Assembly: GCA_051004815.1 (NCBI GenBank)
Contig: JBPCJY010000185.1
Span: forward strand, 1-64,000
Length of the DNA stretch: 64,000 nt
Direction of reading: 5' to 3'
Origin: JBBQXY01 sp051004815
GTDB taxonomy: Bacteria > Chloroflexota > Ktedonobacteria > Ktedonobacterales > Ktedonobacteraceae
The notes under the pieces were generated by a model. It was not told the origin of the DNA. It ran no database searches and saw nothing but the letters and a program-made list of their open reading frames with translations. A program made the position numbers and the translations under genes. This document shows positions 17,440 through 27,213 of this stretch, in pieces. How positions within the stretch are numbered: position 1 is the stretch's first letter; every line of letters begins with the position of its first letter.

Positions 17440-18183
17440 TTATGGCAATTGCGCACCACAACTATTGCAGAAACGTTTTCCCGGTCGCACGCGTGCTCCA
17501 CATTGGTCACAGAAAACCGCTTCCTGTGCTCTTTGCGGAGTAGGCGTTGCTGTTTGTTGGAGAGGAGGTGGGTTGTATACTGGCGCAACCGGTTGAGCCG
17601 GTGCTGGTCTGGGTGGAGCAGGTTGTTGTGGCATTGGTTGTGGATTCACAGGTGCTGGCGCATGCTGCGTTGACATTGGTTGTGGCGTCGCGCTAGCACC
17701 AGAACCCTGTGTCGTTTGCATGGTATCTTGCACGGTTTTGACAGCTTTGGCGGCCATACTGCCAAGAGCGCCAGCAATTTTTAACCCCTTGGCAATATCA
17801 TCCATATCTTTTTTGAGACGGTGTGTCGGTGGCAGCAGCGTCGAATCTGAAACCTTGTTAAAGAAATTAGGCCCGAACTGCATGCCCTCACCATTCCAGG
17901 CCGCTTGCCCTTGTTCTTGTGCGCCATCATCGAAACGGAAGGAGAGCGCATTCCCTTGTGCGCTATACGTCCCTTCCCGCCGCGTCTCCGGCGCGTTCGC
18001 CGCCACTTGCTGACCGCTTATTAATGACTGAGCGGCATTGACGACGCGACTACGATCCTGAATGATCAGGGTAAAGCGTCCATTTGGCAAAAGCGTAAGG
18101 CGGTCGATGCGCGAGGTGAAGTAATCTAGCCCCACACCAGAACGGTGCAAGAACTCATATTGACCTGTAATTGGTTTTGTCAT
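17440..18183 (-). CDS. Zinc-ribbon protein with Pro/Gln-rich linker
   Basis: A 247-residue protein in three parts. Residues about 1-120 form a beta-rich domain (GQYEFLHRSGVGLDYFTSRI; YSAQGNALSFRF) that I cannot name. A linker of about 80 residues is Pro, Gln and Ala rich. The C-terminus is a zinc ribbon with two Cys-X2-Cys pairs (FCDQCGARVRPGKRFCNSCG). No signal peptide or membrane segment is seen. Small zinc ribbons of this sort recur in this genome, including on the kinase at 208. Its role is unknown. Confidence 0.7.
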   Translation of the reverse strand: MTKPITGQYEFLHRSGVGLDYFTSRIDRLTLLPNGRFTLIIQDRSRVVNAAQSLISGQQVAANAPETRREGTYSAQGNALSFRFDDGAQEQGQAAWNGEGMQFGPNFFNKVSDSTLLPPTHRLKKDMDDIAKGLKIAGALGSMAAKAVKTVQDTMQTTQGSGASATPQPMSTQHAPAPVNPQPMPQQPAPPRPAPAQPVAPVYNPPPLQQTATPTPQRAQEAVFCDQCGARVRPGKRFCNSCGAQLP

Positions 18184-18285
18184 AACTAATTTCCCTACCC
18201 AATGGCCTGTATAGTGGTCTCTTCCTATCCCTGAGTTGCACTATAGTATATCATCTCTCTCGTGTACATAGCACAATAGAAAGAC

Positions 18286-19638
18286 TTAACTAAGTTTTGC
18301 ACTATCCTCGCATTCAGTCTCTAGCACAATAGTAGTGCTCGTAAAAACTGAAGCCAGGTGGGAGAGATGTCGTGCATGGTCTAACTCTTGTTCACCTGCG
18401 TTGGTCTTTCCTGTTTTGAGGAGATGCCGACCGAGCAAATCGTATGCTCGAATACGGGCGGCAAGTCGTTCTGTCCCAGCCAGAATGTTCAGTGCCTCCC
18501 GAAATGCTGCTTCAGCCTCCTCGTTCATTTTACTCGCTCCGAGTATTCGTCCGTGCATCATGGCAGCTTCAGCCTTGCGTAGCTTATTGCTAAAGTCAGC
18601 GGCGTACCTTGCCTGTTGCACATAGGACAACGCTTCATCAAGGTTGTCTACTTGATACTCGACGCCAGCTAAAGAACAGGCTACCGCGGAGACAAGATTG
18701 CCAATCTCGGCCAAACGCTGCTCATCGCTGTTGGGCAAGCTCACTTCTTGTTCGAGTTCTGGGAGCCACTTTTGTAGCAGTTTACTCAGCTTCTTACGCG
18801 CATCATCTACCTGGCCTTGCTCTTGTTGAATTAAGGCCATGTGGCATGTCAATAACGCGACCCGCACTGCTTCGCCAATTGAACGATATAAAGCTCTGGC
18901 GTTTTCGGCATGGGTGAGCGCAAGTCGATACTGCTCCTCCTTCTTGTGCGGGCATTCTGACTTATTTGCCCTTTGGAAGGCAATCAATGACATACCCCAG
19001 TGCGTTTCGGCAATGTAGTTCAAAGGTGTATTGGCATCCATCATGTTAAGGGCAACGTGATATTGCTCAAAAGCGGCGTTGGGCTGTTCTAATTCACGCA
19101 ATGTAGCCGCAAGATGCAGGTGTAAGTCCATCGCTTCTTTGCGCTGATCGGTGGGAATAAGCAAGGGTTGTTCAGTTACCGCGTACAGAAAATCTTTCTG
19201 CGCGGCAAAAAACTGTCGTATACGAAAGTAACATTGGCCACGAAGGGCAGACAAACGCCAACGTAGTTCAGGCGCAATATGTGGAAAGTTCAAAGCTTCC
19301 AGCAACTTCAAGGCCTCATACGGTTGTTTCGCCATGAAGGCTTGCGCTGCCCTGGTATATAGCGTCTCAAAGAGGTGTACTTGATGATCCTGCACCTCTG
19401 CATCCCGTTGTTGTTGTATCAATACTTTCAGGTCTTCGAGTGGTAATTCCAGCCTTTGCGCCAAAAACTGAAGGCTCTCTTGTGATGGTTCAACACGATT
19501 CCGCTCTATTTGAGAGATTAAGCTCGTACTGTAACGTTCACCAGCGACACTCGCCAACGAAAGATGTAAATTTTCGCGCGCGGCTCTAATGTGGCCTCCA
19601 AGGGTATTTGGAGGAACATGCTTGGGGGGGCGGGGCAT
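18286..19638 (-). CDS. XRE-family HTH regulator with TPR repeats
   Basis: A 450-residue protein. An N-terminal XRE-type helix-turn-helix (about 14-70, with YSTSLISQIERNRVEPSQES) is followed by a run of helical TPR-type repeats (about 90-440). This layout resembles quorum or stress regulators of the Rap/PlcR type, in which a peptide or protein binds the TPR part and switches DNA binding. No cognate peptide gene was identified next to it. The start at 19638 is the only one giving a complete HTH. It lies opposite to the topoisomerase operon, with a 357-base gap. Confidence 0.85.
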   Translation of the reverse strand: MPRPPKHVPPNTLGGHIRAARENLHLSLASVAGERYSTSLISQIERNRVEPSQESLQFLAQRLELPLEDLKVLIQQQRDAEVQDHQVHLFETLYTRAAQAFMAKQPYEALKLLEALNFPHIAPELRWRLSALRGQCYFRIRQFFAAQKDFLYAVTEQPLLIPTDQRKEAMDLHLHLAATLRELEQPNAAFEQYHVALNMMDANTPLNYIAETHWGMSLIAFQRANKSECPHKKEEQYRLALTHAENARALYRSIGEAVRVALLTCHMALIQQEQGQVDDARKKLSKLLQKWLPELEQEVSLPNSDEQRLAEIGNLVSAVACSLAGVEYQVDNLDEALSYVQQARYAADFSNKLRKAEAAMMHGRILGASKMNEEAEAAFREALNILAGTERLAARIRAYDLLGRHLLKTGKTNAGEQELDHARHLSHLASVFTSTTIVLETECEDSAKLS

Positions 19639-19995
19639 CCTCCATTCGTCCTTCCTGTGTGTGATCCAGCTATGTAGTAATTATAGCAGTTAACTGCTCT
19701 GTTGCTGTAGTGCTTGTTCTATAGGTACTATTCTGAGTGATGTATGCACTGCATGGACACATGCAAAAATCTCATTTTGTAAGTATTACGAACCAGGGCT
19801 TGCTTAGTTGTATGTTTCATGCTGAGTAATAATACGGAGTCATTGCGAGAATGTTCACGATGGTTTCCTTCTCCACTGTTTATACTAGTTTCACCCGGTC
19901 AATGAGAACTTTTGGTCTAAATTTTACTTGACTTTCAGTTACTTTGGCTGTATGCTGAGTGACAACAAATGCTTTTGAAGAGAGGTAAGAGGTAG
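19639..19995. other. Divergent intergenic region ahead of the topoisomerase operon
   Basis: This 357-base, AT-rich gap separates the XRE-TPR gene from parE. Apart from the promoter at 19928-19956 I see no ORF, RNA gene or strong hairpin. Confidence 0.4.
19928..19956 (+). promoter_or_regulatory. Probable sigma70-type promoter of the topoisomerase operon
   Basis: TTGACT at 19928-19933 and TATGCT at 19951-19956, 17 bp apart, lie about 40 bases upstream of the ATG at 19996, which has GAGAGGTAAGAGG as ribosome site. Confidence 0.55.
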
Positions 19996-22080
19996 ATGGT
20001 CCGTTCCCCCAAAGCAATTTCCGCTACGCAAGATAGCTCAAATACATCTCATGATCAACTTTCACTGTTTATAGCTAAAGGGACTGATGAGCAAATAGAG
20101 CACACGCCCGCCAAGGCCGAAGGCAAAACACGCACAAAAAAGAACCTATCATATTCAGCAGCCGATATCCAGGTATTGGAGGGTATTGCTGCGATTCGAC
20201 ACCGACCAGGAATGTATATTGGCTCCACATCTACCTCTGGTCTGCTCCATCTCATCTGGGAGGCTCTGGATAACGCGGTTGACGAGGCTGTAGCTGGTTA
20301 TGGTAAAGATATCTGGCTGAGTATTGACCAGGCGGGTTGGGTGACGGTACGCGATGAGGCGCGTGGCATGCCTTTTGACCCCATGCTATACCAGGGCGAT
20401 TATCTCCCTGCTGCCACCGTCATTCTTACCGTGCCTCACTCCGGCGGTAAATTCTCCGAAGGAGCTTATAAGACGGCTGGTGGCCTCCATGGCGTTGGCG
20501 CGACCATCATCAATGCGCTCTCTGAAAAGCTTGAATTGACGATCTGGAAAGATGGTCGGCAGTTTACCCAGGTTTTCAGTCGTGGCACAGCTATGCCGCA
20601 CCATACAACCGCGTGTGACCAGAAATTGCATGGGACGCAATTGCGCTGGTTGTATGATAAAGCCATCTTTGACGTAGACGCCTATTATTCGCTAGAGGCG
20701 ATTGAAAGTCGGCTGAAAGCAGGCGCCTACCTGAATGGCGGCGTCTCCTTTCACATGGACGCCTGGGACGAAGCAGCCAATGAGCAGATCAGCCGTTCAT
20801 TCTATTCTCGCGATGGCTTGCCAGATTATGTCCGTGAACTTGCCATCAGCACCAATACCCCACTGTTCAAGCAAGTAATTGGTATCGCGAAAGAGAAGGA
20901 TGGTGTTCAGGTCGAGGTAGCATTGCAGCCCACCGCTGGCTATAAAACGACGATGTATAGCTTCGCCAACGCGGTGCGTACTCGCGATGGTGGTGTTCAC
21001 GAAACGGGCTTTAAGGCTGCATTACGGAAGGTTGTGAATGACTACGCGCTCAAATGGAAACTTATCAAGAGCCGCGAGGATGATGGTTTCAAGCCAGAGG
21101 TCATCCAACAAGGTTTGAATACAGTGATCTCTGTCAAGCTGACCAATCCTCAGTTCCAGGGGCAGACGAAAGACCGCTTAAATAACGCAGCCGTGGAGGG
21201 TATTGTCCGCTCTGTCGTTGATGAAGGATTGAAAGAGTGGTTTGAGAACAACGTCAGCGCAGGCAAAGAGTGGTTAAAAAAAATCTTACAGATGCAGAAG
21301 GCCCGCAACGAGGCGCAACTGGTCGAAGAACTGGCTCGCACCGGCAACAAGAAGAACGGAGAGCTGATTGATACCACACTCTCTAAGAAGTTTTTACGCT
21401 GTAATTCCAATGATCCTGAGCGAGCAGAACTGTTCATCGTGGAAGGTGACTCTGCCGGTGGTAGTGCTGGTCAGGGACGTTTCTCGGAGTTCCAGGCTAT
21501 CTTGAAACTGAAAGGGAAGCCATTGAACGTCGCTAAGGCCGATCTACGGCGTATCGTCGAAAACGAAGAAATACGCACCATTATTAATGTGCTTGGTACT
21601 AGTACTCGCGATACCTTTGATATCGGTCGTTTAAAATTCCATCGTATCATTATTGCTACCGACGCGGATGTCGATGGTTTACATATTCAATGCTTATTAC
21701 TGACCTTGTTTTACCAGGAATTTAGCGATTTGATTGAGCAAGGCCATGTCTTTATTGCTTGTCCTCCGCTCTATTCAGTCAAATATAAAGGCAAAGTAGT
21801 CTGGTTATTGGACGATGAGGCCCGTATTCAATTTATACATACCCATGCCGATGCGCAAAGTTTAGAGTTCAAGCGTTTCAAAGGGCTGGGTGAAATGAAC
21901 CCGAAAGAACTGCGTGATACCACCTTTGACCCCGCTCGACGCACCCTCAAACGTGTTTCGATGGACGATGGTGTCCTCGCGGCACGCCTGGTCAAAGAAT
22001 TGATGGAAGATGAGAACGCGGAAGCCCGTCGCACCTTCCTTGCCGAACATGCCCGCAAAATTAAGGAACTGGATGTTTAA
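19996..22080 (+). CDS. parE: Type IIA DNA topoisomerase subunit B (ParE/GyrB family)
   Basis: A 694-residue ATPase subunit. An N-terminal GHKL domain (IRHRPGMYIGS, EALDNAVDEA) is followed by the transducer and the TOPRIM domain (FIVEGDSAGGSAGQGR; ATDADVDGLHI, metal-binding acids) and the C-terminal GLGEMNPKEL block. The GHKL motif usually read as DxGRGIP is DEARGMP here. Length and lack of the large GyrB insert suit ParE or a short GyrB. It lies 3 bases ahead of the A subunit, so both are made together and form the A2B2 enzyme that passes one duplex through another. A topoisomerase IV role is preferred but a gyrase role is not excluded. Confidence 0.9.
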   Translation: MVRSPKAISATQDSSNTSHDQLSLFIAKGTDEQIEHTPAKAEGKTRTKKNLSYSAADIQVLEGIAAIRHRPGMYIGSTSTSGLLHLIWEALDNAVDEAVAGYGKDIWLSIDQAGWVTVRDEARGMPFDPMLYQGDYLPAATVILTVPHSGGKFSEGAYKTAGGLHGVGATIINALSEKLELTIWKDGRQFTQVFSRGTAMPHHTTACDQKLHGTQLRWLYDKAIFDVDAYYSLEAIESRLKAGAYLNGGVSFHMDAWDEAANEQISRSFYSRDGLPDYVRELAISTNTPLFKQVIGIAKEKDGVQVEVALQPTAGYKTTMYSFANAVRTRDGGVHETGFKAALRKVVNDYALKWKLIKSREDDGFKPEVIQQGLNTVISVKLTNPQFQGQTKDRLNNAAVEGIVRSVVDEGLKEWFENNVSAGKEWLKKILQMQKARNEAQLVEELARTGNKKNGELIDTTLSKKFLRCNSNDPERAELFIVEGDSAGGSAGQGRFSEFQAILKLKGKPLNVAKADLRRIVENEEIRTIINVLGTSTRDTFDIGRLKFHRIIIATDADVDGLHIQCLLLTLFYQEFSDLIEQGHVFIACPPLYSVKYKGKVVWLLDDEARIQFIHTHADAQSLEFKRFKGLGEMNPKELRDTTFDPARRTLKRVSMDDGVLAARLVKELMEDENAEARRTFLAEHARKIKELDV

Positions 22081-22083
22081 GAT

Positions 22084-24579
22084 ATGGCGCGAACTACAGA
22101 GAATAATAGAATAGAAACTGGCATCATTCGCGAAGAAGATTTTTCAATTATCATGTCGCAGGCCTTTGCTACTTACGGCCTCTCTGTCGTGACAGACCGT
22201 GCCTTGCCAGATGCACGCGACGGCTTGAAACCGGTGCAAAGACGCATCCTGTCCGGAATGCGGGAAGCTCGTTACCTCTCTACTCGACCCACAGTCAAAA
22301 GTGCGGAGGTCGTCGGTCTCATTCTCGGTAATTATCATCCCCACGGCGATACCTCCGTCTATGATGCCGCGGTGCGTATGGCCCAACCGTTTACGTTGCG
22401 CTACCCTTTAATTGAAGGGCAGGGCAACATGGGCAGTGAAGATGGCGATGCTCCCGCCGCCTATCGTTACACCGAGATGCGCCTATCACCCCTGGCCGAA
22501 TCGCTGATGGCGGATATGGAGCGCGATACCGTTCCACTGCACCCGACCTATAAGCAAGACCCCAAAGTTGTTGAGCCAGACTATACGCCAGGACGTATTC
22601 CACCGGTGGTCAACCCATCCAGCGGTATCGCCGTTGGCCTCTCTACCAATATTCCACCACATAATCTGGTGGAGGTATTGCGGGCCTGTATCGCCTTGCT
22701 TGATCGTCCCACCATGGATGTTGAGCAACTGATGGGCTATATTCAGGGGCCAGATTTTTGTCAAGGTGGCCGTATTATCGGCATTGATGGTATTAAAGAT
22801 TACTTTACTACCGGCAAAGGTCGCGTGATTGTCCGTGCGGAAGTGCGTCTGGAAGAGACCCCGCGTAGTCGCTCCTTGATTGTGACAGAAATCCCTCCCA
22901 TCGGCAGAGATAGAGTGAAAGCCTCTATCGTGAAAGCGATCAATGCACGTAAGTTGGAAGGCTTAATGCCCGATGTCCGTGACGAGACCGATACCGAGAA
23001 GGGGATGCGCATCGTCCTGGAACTGCGCAAAGATGCTGATGCCGCGCAGGCACTCTCACAATTGTTCGTGGAGACCGATTTACAGATAGCTCTTTCGTTT
23101 CAAATGGTTTTTCTCTTTGGCGAGCCAATGCAGGCAGCCCGTCAGCCCAAGCAAGTGGGCATGCTCGAATTGCTCAACTACTGGAACGCCCACCAGATCG
23201 ACATTCTGACACGACGGGCGCAATTCGACTTGCGCAAAGCTCAGGAACGTCTGCATATCGTCGAAGGGCTGATTGTTGGCGCGGCCAATGCCGATAAAAT
23301 CGTCAAAATATTCCAGCATGCCGAAGATCGAGCTACCGCCCGCAAAGTGATTGAGAAGAATTATAAACTCACTCCCATTCAATCAGATGTCATTGCCTCT
23401 ATGACCTTAGCACAGGTGACGCGCCTGGATGCCAGCAAATATGCCAAAGAAAAAGAAGAATTGCAGGCTCGCATCACGGAATTGGAGCTGTTGCTGGCTG
23501 ATCGTAAAGCTCTTCTGTCCTTATTGAAGAAAGAGATGCAGCAGCTCATTAAGCAATATGGCGACGAGCGGCGCACAACCATTGATGTTGAGGGGCAGGT
23601 GCATGCTCCGATCAAAGAGGTTGCCAGTCTACACGAGCGCGAACCTTTGGCCATTGCCTATACCCGCGCTGGCACGCTAAAAGTACTACCTTCCGATACC
23701 TACATTCCCAAAGGGAAAAATGGCAATGCCGTTTATACACCTGTGCGCGGCGATGAACAGTTGCGTCAGATCATGGCTGCAACTTCGCAAGCTTATGTGC
23801 TCTGTGTCTCTTCTAGCGGACGCGTCTTCCAGGTTGCCGCACATCGCATTCCTGCCGCCGGTCGTTCTGGCAAAGGCGAAGCAGTGCGCAAACTTTTGCA
23901 GTTGACACCGGGCGAAGAGGTGGTGATTGTCCTACCGGTCGAGTTCTACGATGAGGATCGCTACCTTGTCACTTTTAGCAAGCTAGGGAAGGTGAAGAAA
24001 TCACCCCTGAGCGATTATAAAACGGCGGACGTGGATGGTCTGCTGGATATGAAGCTGGCCGATGGCGATGCCATTACCACAGCCTTGCTTTCCCGTGGGC
24101 AAGGTGAGTACTTTGTTACCACGAGCAATGCCCAGACTTTGCGCTTTAGCGATGATGCCTTGCGGGCGCAGGGCCGCGTTGGTCAAGGGGTAGCCGCTAT
24201 GGCTCTTGGCCCAAACGCACAGGTTGTCAGTGCGGCGTATCTTGACAGTGTAGAGAGTGTACTATCCGCCGATACCAACAGTTTCTTGAGCCTCTTTGTC
24301 GTGACAGAGCAAGGTTTGGGCAAGAAGGTGCCACTCAGTCAATATCCTCAGAAGGGCCGTGCTACTGCTGGCGTCGTGACAACGGATATAGCGCAACAAG
24401 ATCGCGTCCTCACCGCGATGCTTATCAGCGAGGAAGATACGCTGCTTGTGACCTGGAACGGCGGAGGCGGCGAACAGGTAACTGCTCTTAAAGCAACTGA
24501 TCTGAAAGCGTTTCCACGCGCCAAGAAAGGACTGCCTCTGGTAGGCGGGCGCGTCCTGGGCGTCGTCAAATTGATGTAA
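22084..24579 (+). CDS. parC: Type IIA DNA topoisomerase subunit A (ParC/GyrA family)
   Basis: An 831-residue breakage-reunion subunit. The winged-helix domain has PDARDGLKPVQRRIL and the quinolone-region block YHPHGDTSVYDAAVRMAQ. The catalytic tyrosine is Tyr129 in AAYRYTEMR. The coiled-coil arm and a C-terminal beta-pinwheel (from about 515) follow. The gyrase-specific GyrA box (QRRGGKG) is not seen; the matching place reads IPKGKNGNAV. This favours a relaxing or decatenating enzyme (topoisomerase IV) over a supercoiling gyrase. It is 3 bases downstream of the B subunit. It converges with a membrane-protein gene only 9 bases away. Confidence 0.9.
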   Translation: MARTTENNRIETGIIREEDFSIIMSQAFATYGLSVVTDRALPDARDGLKPVQRRILSGMREARYLSTRPTVKSAEVVGLILGNYHPHGDTSVYDAAVRMAQPFTLRYPLIEGQGNMGSEDGDAPAAYRYTEMRLSPLAESLMADMERDTVPLHPTYKQDPKVVEPDYTPGRIPPVVNPSSGIAVGLSTNIPPHNLVEVLRACIALLDRPTMDVEQLMGYIQGPDFCQGGRIIGIDGIKDYFTTGKGRVIVRAEVRLEETPRSRSLIVTEIPPIGRDRVKASIVKAINARKLEGLMPDVRDETDTEKGMRIVLELRKDADAAQALSQLFVETDLQIALSFQMVFLFGEPMQAARQPKQVGMLELLNYWNAHQIDILTRRAQFDLRKAQERLHIVEGLIVGAANADKIVKIFQHAEDRATARKVIEKNYKLTPIQSDVIASMTLAQVTRLDASKYAKEKEELQARITELELLLADRKALLSLLKKEMQQLIKQYGDERRTTIDVEGQVHAPIKEVASLHEREPLAIAYTRAGTLKVLPSDTYIPKGKNGNAVYTPVRGDEQLRQIMAATSQAYVLCVSSSGRVFQVAAHRIPAAGRSGKGEAVRKLLQLTPGEEVVIVLPVEFYDEDRYLVTFSKLGKVKKSPLSDYKTADVDGLLDMKLADGDAITTALLSRGQGEYFVTTSNAQTLRFSDDALRAQGRVGQGVAAMALGPNAQVVSAAYLDSVESVLSADTNSFLSLFVVTEQGLGKKVPLSQYPQKGRATAGVVTTDIAQQDRVLTAMLISEEDTLLVTWNGGGGEQVTALKATDLKAFPRAKKGLPLVGGRVLGVVKLM

Positions 24580-24588
24580 GGGCGCAAT

Positions 24589-25131
24589 TCACCTTTGCCA
24601 CCTGCTGTTTACCGCTCTCGCACTTGTCAGGAGATAGAATAGACCAAAAAGCAGAAAGCCGATGCCGGGAAACCAGAGTGACAATGGAAAGGCAAGGCTA
24701 TTGAAAGGGATCATGCGAGCGATTAGTAGATATTCAAAGATGCCAATGACTCCAATAATGATAGCTGGCGACAATGCTCCCGCTTTGACATAGCCCCGGC
24801 GTGCCATGATTGCCACGAGTAGCAGGGCTATCGCGGCAAGTATAAGAAATGTGGCAAGAATTTGATTGCCGGGTATCGTATTCTTGTAAACAAAATACAC
24901 TTCAATGCCAATCAGCGTCATCATCCAACTTACTACTGCCAGCCGATAGGGGTTAAAGAGAAAAGCGATCAGCGCACCGATCCCAAAGACCAGCACACCG
25001 ATTGGGTATACGAATGGGTTGAGGTGTAGCAACCACGCGAGGAGAAGGCACACTACACCAAAAATCAATAATATGTAGGATTGGAGAAGGTTATTGGCGC
25101 GATGGATAGCACGTACAGAAAATTTTTTCAT
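24589..25131 (-). CDS. Small multi-pass membrane protein (DUF308/HdeD-like)
   Basis: A 180-residue protein with about six hydrophobic helices arranged in pairs (for example YILLIFGVVCLLLAWLL and FPGIGFLLFGLFYLLTSA) separated by short basic loops. This resembles the HdeD/DUF308 type of small membrane protein, some of which take part in acid resistance, but the assignment rests on topology only. It ends 9 bases from the parC stop in convergent orientation. Confidence 0.65.
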   Translation of the reverse strand: MKKFSVRAIHRANNLLQSYILLIFGVVCLLLAWLLHLNPFVYPIGVLVFGIGALIAFLFNPYRLAVVSWMMTLIGIEVYFVYKNTIPGNQILATFLILAAIALLLVAIMARRGYVKAGALSPAIIIGVIGIFEYLLIARMIPFNSLAFPLSLWFPGIGFLLFGLFYLLTSARAVNSRWQR

Positions 25132-25280
25132 GTCTCCATTACCTCAATGTTCGTCGTTGTCCAGCTATTAGCTTGCTTCTTTATTATACACGTATTGGAG
25201 ACCCATCATTTGCCCATTTGTTGCCGCCTGTAGGCCAAAGAACTGCGCTACCCACCGTTCTATTGAGAAATTACACGAAA

Positions 25281-25320
25281 GTGAGGCCACTCCCGCTTAC
25301 TCTAACGGTATTGGCCTCAC
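25281..25320 (-). terminator. Hairpin downstream of the DUF4342-like gene
   Basis: GTGAGGCCA (25281-25289) and TGGCCTCAC (25312-25320) form a 9-bp stem about 40 bases beyond the stop at 25362. Read leftwards it is followed by TTTCG, a weak U tract. Confidence 0.45.
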
Positions 25321-25361
25321 TGATTTGCTCAAGTACTTGTGGGTGTTTGCAATGAACAGAG

Positions 25362-25685
25362 CTAGCTGTTGGTGATGTCGTCAACCTTGCTCTGAAACTC
25401 TTCGCTGGGACGCTCAGAGCGCACAACTTCGATGGAACATTGGGCCAGCAGTGCCCCGATAGCTCCAATAGCTGCGAGCGCGGGTGCTACGATGACGCCC
25501 ACCAGACCGACGGACAGTGGGAATTCCATGATGCTATGGCCGTCCTGCTTGATGATAATGCGGCGTACATTGCCCTCGTGGATCAATTCTTTTACCTTCG
25601 AGACCAACTGCTCGCCCATCACTTGCAGCTCTTCCTGGTACTGATAGCCCTGTTTGTTCTCCATATTAGGATCTGTCTGTGTCAT
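25362..25685 (-). CDS. DUF4342-like small protein
   Basis: A 107-residue protein. The central block VKELIHEGNVRRIIIKQDG followed by a hydrophobic segment (FPLSVGLVGVIVAPALAAIG) is the mark of DUF4342, a family of unknown function often found in Gram-positive and Chloroflexota genomes. The C-terminus is charged. The chosen ATG at 25685 has AAGGAG upstream. The leading 16 codons in the longer reading lack a ribosome site. A cytosolic-face, membrane-attached location is likely. Confidence 0.75.
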   Translation of the reverse strand: MTQTDPNMENKQGYQYQEELQVMGEQLVSKVKELIHEGNVRRIIIKQDGHSIMEFPLSVGLVGVIVAPALAAIGAIGALLAQCSIEVVRSERPSEEFQSKVDDITNS

Positions 25686-26066
25686 GATATGTTTCTCCTT
25701 TACTTCTCTGGTCACTCTTCCAAAAACTACCATTCATTTGCCCTGGTTGTTCACGAATTCTTTCGTTTCATGGGCGATGAAGCATAGCATGGCGAAATCT
25801 GTTGTTCACTGTAATCCGTCAAACACGATTTCGATTACAATATATATACGCAAGAAAGGTAAAATAAGTTGGAGATACAGATGGTAGTTTCCCTGAACCA
25901 TCAAACAAATTCAAGCGTAAGAAAGAAGAATGTTCGATAGTTCAGGTCAAAAATCTTCCCTCAACCATCGAACACTCTTGCCAGCTACTTACCAGGCAAC
26001 GAGGGACTTGTAGAGGATAAACAAGCTTAGGTATGGCTTACCCTTGCTTCAAGGAATTCCCCATTG
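25686..26066. other. Intergenic stretch with transposon-end repeats
   Basis: Between the DUF4342-like gene and the TniQ-like fragment I see no gene. The stretch holds the left set of inverted repeats (25883-25974) described under the mobile element. Confidence 0.45.
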
Positions 26067-26441
26067 TCATCTCATAAACATCTTTGGTGAGCGTCCTCGT
26101 TCCACCAGCAGGGCAATCAGTGAACCGAGTGAGCGTTTCAGAATCGAGTTGGTCAAGAAGAGGAGCGTTTCTCGCGTCAGGGGCGGGGTACTGGTGGAGA
26201 AGAAAAACGCGTACCACTGTAAGAATGACTGCTCTCTTGCCAGATCAGGAGTGTTCGCAGCCCTCTGTGGAAGTTCTGCCCAATCCCGCCCGCAGCCAGA
26301 GCACAGAAATGGTGCGGCTTGTCGATGAAAGAGGTGCAGCGATCTGCCACACGCGCACTGTTCAACAAGGTACAGGTGATGCTGTTGAACCCTCCCAACG
26401 CACGAAAAAAGATCGATAGCCGCTCCAATGGTTATTACCAA
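26067..26441 (-). pseudogene. TniQ-like zinc-finger fragment
   Basis: A 124-codon open stretch with a double Cys pattern (CACGRSLHLF, then LCSGCGRDW) and a following helical part (TPPLTRETLLFLTNSIL). The arrangement recalls the TniQ/TnsD target-selection proteins of Tn7-like transposons, which pair such zinc motifs with a helical region. It opens with a TTG lacking a ribosome site, directly after an in-frame TAG, and is far shorter than TniQ. I treat it as a decayed fragment. The family link is tentative. Confidence 0.35.
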
Positions 26442-26559
26442 CGGATAAATATTTTCATGTATCTATTTACATTGTACTGAGGCACCCAAATGGATCATCC
26501 CTGCTCAATTCTGGAAAGAAAGTGTTCATCCTCCCAATGAAGGTTCATGCTTCAAAAGT

Positions 26560-26628
26560 GGTACATAAGCCCAAGGTTCATCCATTTTGGGGATCAAGGA
26601 TGAGCCATGGTGTGAAGGTTCGAACACC
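26560..26628 (+). repeat. Left arm of a 69-bp inner inverted repeat
   Basis: This arm begins GGTACATAAG and ends GAACACC; its mate is 27360-27427 on the other strand. The two arms share about 80% identity, including an unbroken 15-base block GCCATGGTGTGAAGG. The enclosed 0.87 kb holds only the PPOX-family gene. Confidence 0.7.
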
Positions 26629-26694
26629 GCCGCGTTCCATCGGTTGAGACAGAACGCGGCCAATGCCTGTCGCGTGGCTACGCGACGCGAGCAG

Positions 26695-27213
26695 TTAGAA
26701 CTGGTAGCGGGTTTGGCTGAGGCCTATGGCGAATGCGAAGACCTTCCTGGGTTTGACGGAGAACACGAGGTTCGAATCGGTGAGAACTCTTTGTTCGTCT
26801 TCATCGTAGAGGTAAAAATACCCGTTGCGTACCTGGTATGGCCAGCTTCCATCCCACTTGGTCGCCCACACCGAGGCTAAGCGTTCGAGCGCGTCCTGGT
26901 CGGTGATCCGCACGGCGTCGCCCTCAACCACTACGTTGAGTCCTTCTTTCTGGTTGCATCCGGTCGTCAGAATGACGTGCGGGTTTCCACGCAGGTTGAC
27001 AGTCTTCTGCGCGGTGTCGGCAGTGGTAAAGTGGATAGCCCCGTCGTGCCACACGGCCACGAGCGGCGTGACGTGAGGGCGACCGTCGGCCCGCACTGTT
27101 GAGAGCCAGAACAGCTCGGCGGTTTCGAGCACCCGACGCGTCTCCTCCCATGGCGTGACCCCTCCGCGTGGTACGCCGTGTTGGGTGTCGCGTGTTGTGA
27201 TGGGTTCGTTCAT
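26695..27213 (-). CDS. PPOX-class (pyridoxamine 5'-phosphate oxidase-like) flavin-binding protein
   Basis: A 172-residue split-barrel protein. LFWLSTVRADGRPHVTPLVAVWHDGAIHF is the typical first half of the PPOX/general stress FMN-binding fold (partly quoted here as DGRPHVTPLVAVW). Later KTVNLRGNPHVILTTG completes the FMN or F420 pocket. Members reduce small aromatic substrates, bind haem or use F420; the exact reaction is open. The ATG at 27213 follows AAAGGAG. The gene is neatly enclosed by the 69-bp inverted repeats, so it may be cargo of a small mobile element. Confidence 0.85.
   Translation of the reverse strand: MNEPITTRDTQHGVPRGGVTPWEETRRVLETAELFWLSTVRADGRPHVTPLVAVWHDGAIHFTTADTAQKTVNLRGNPHVILTTGCNQKEGLNVVVEGDAVRITDQDALERLASVWATKWDGSWPYQVRNGYFYLYDEDEQRVLTDSNLVFSVKPRKVFAFAIGLSQTRYQF

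Noticed and set aside
26763..26785. GGTTCGAATC-like motif resembling a tRNA T-loop
   Set aside because: It is inside the PPOX coding frame and no acceptor or anticodon stems can be drawn around it.
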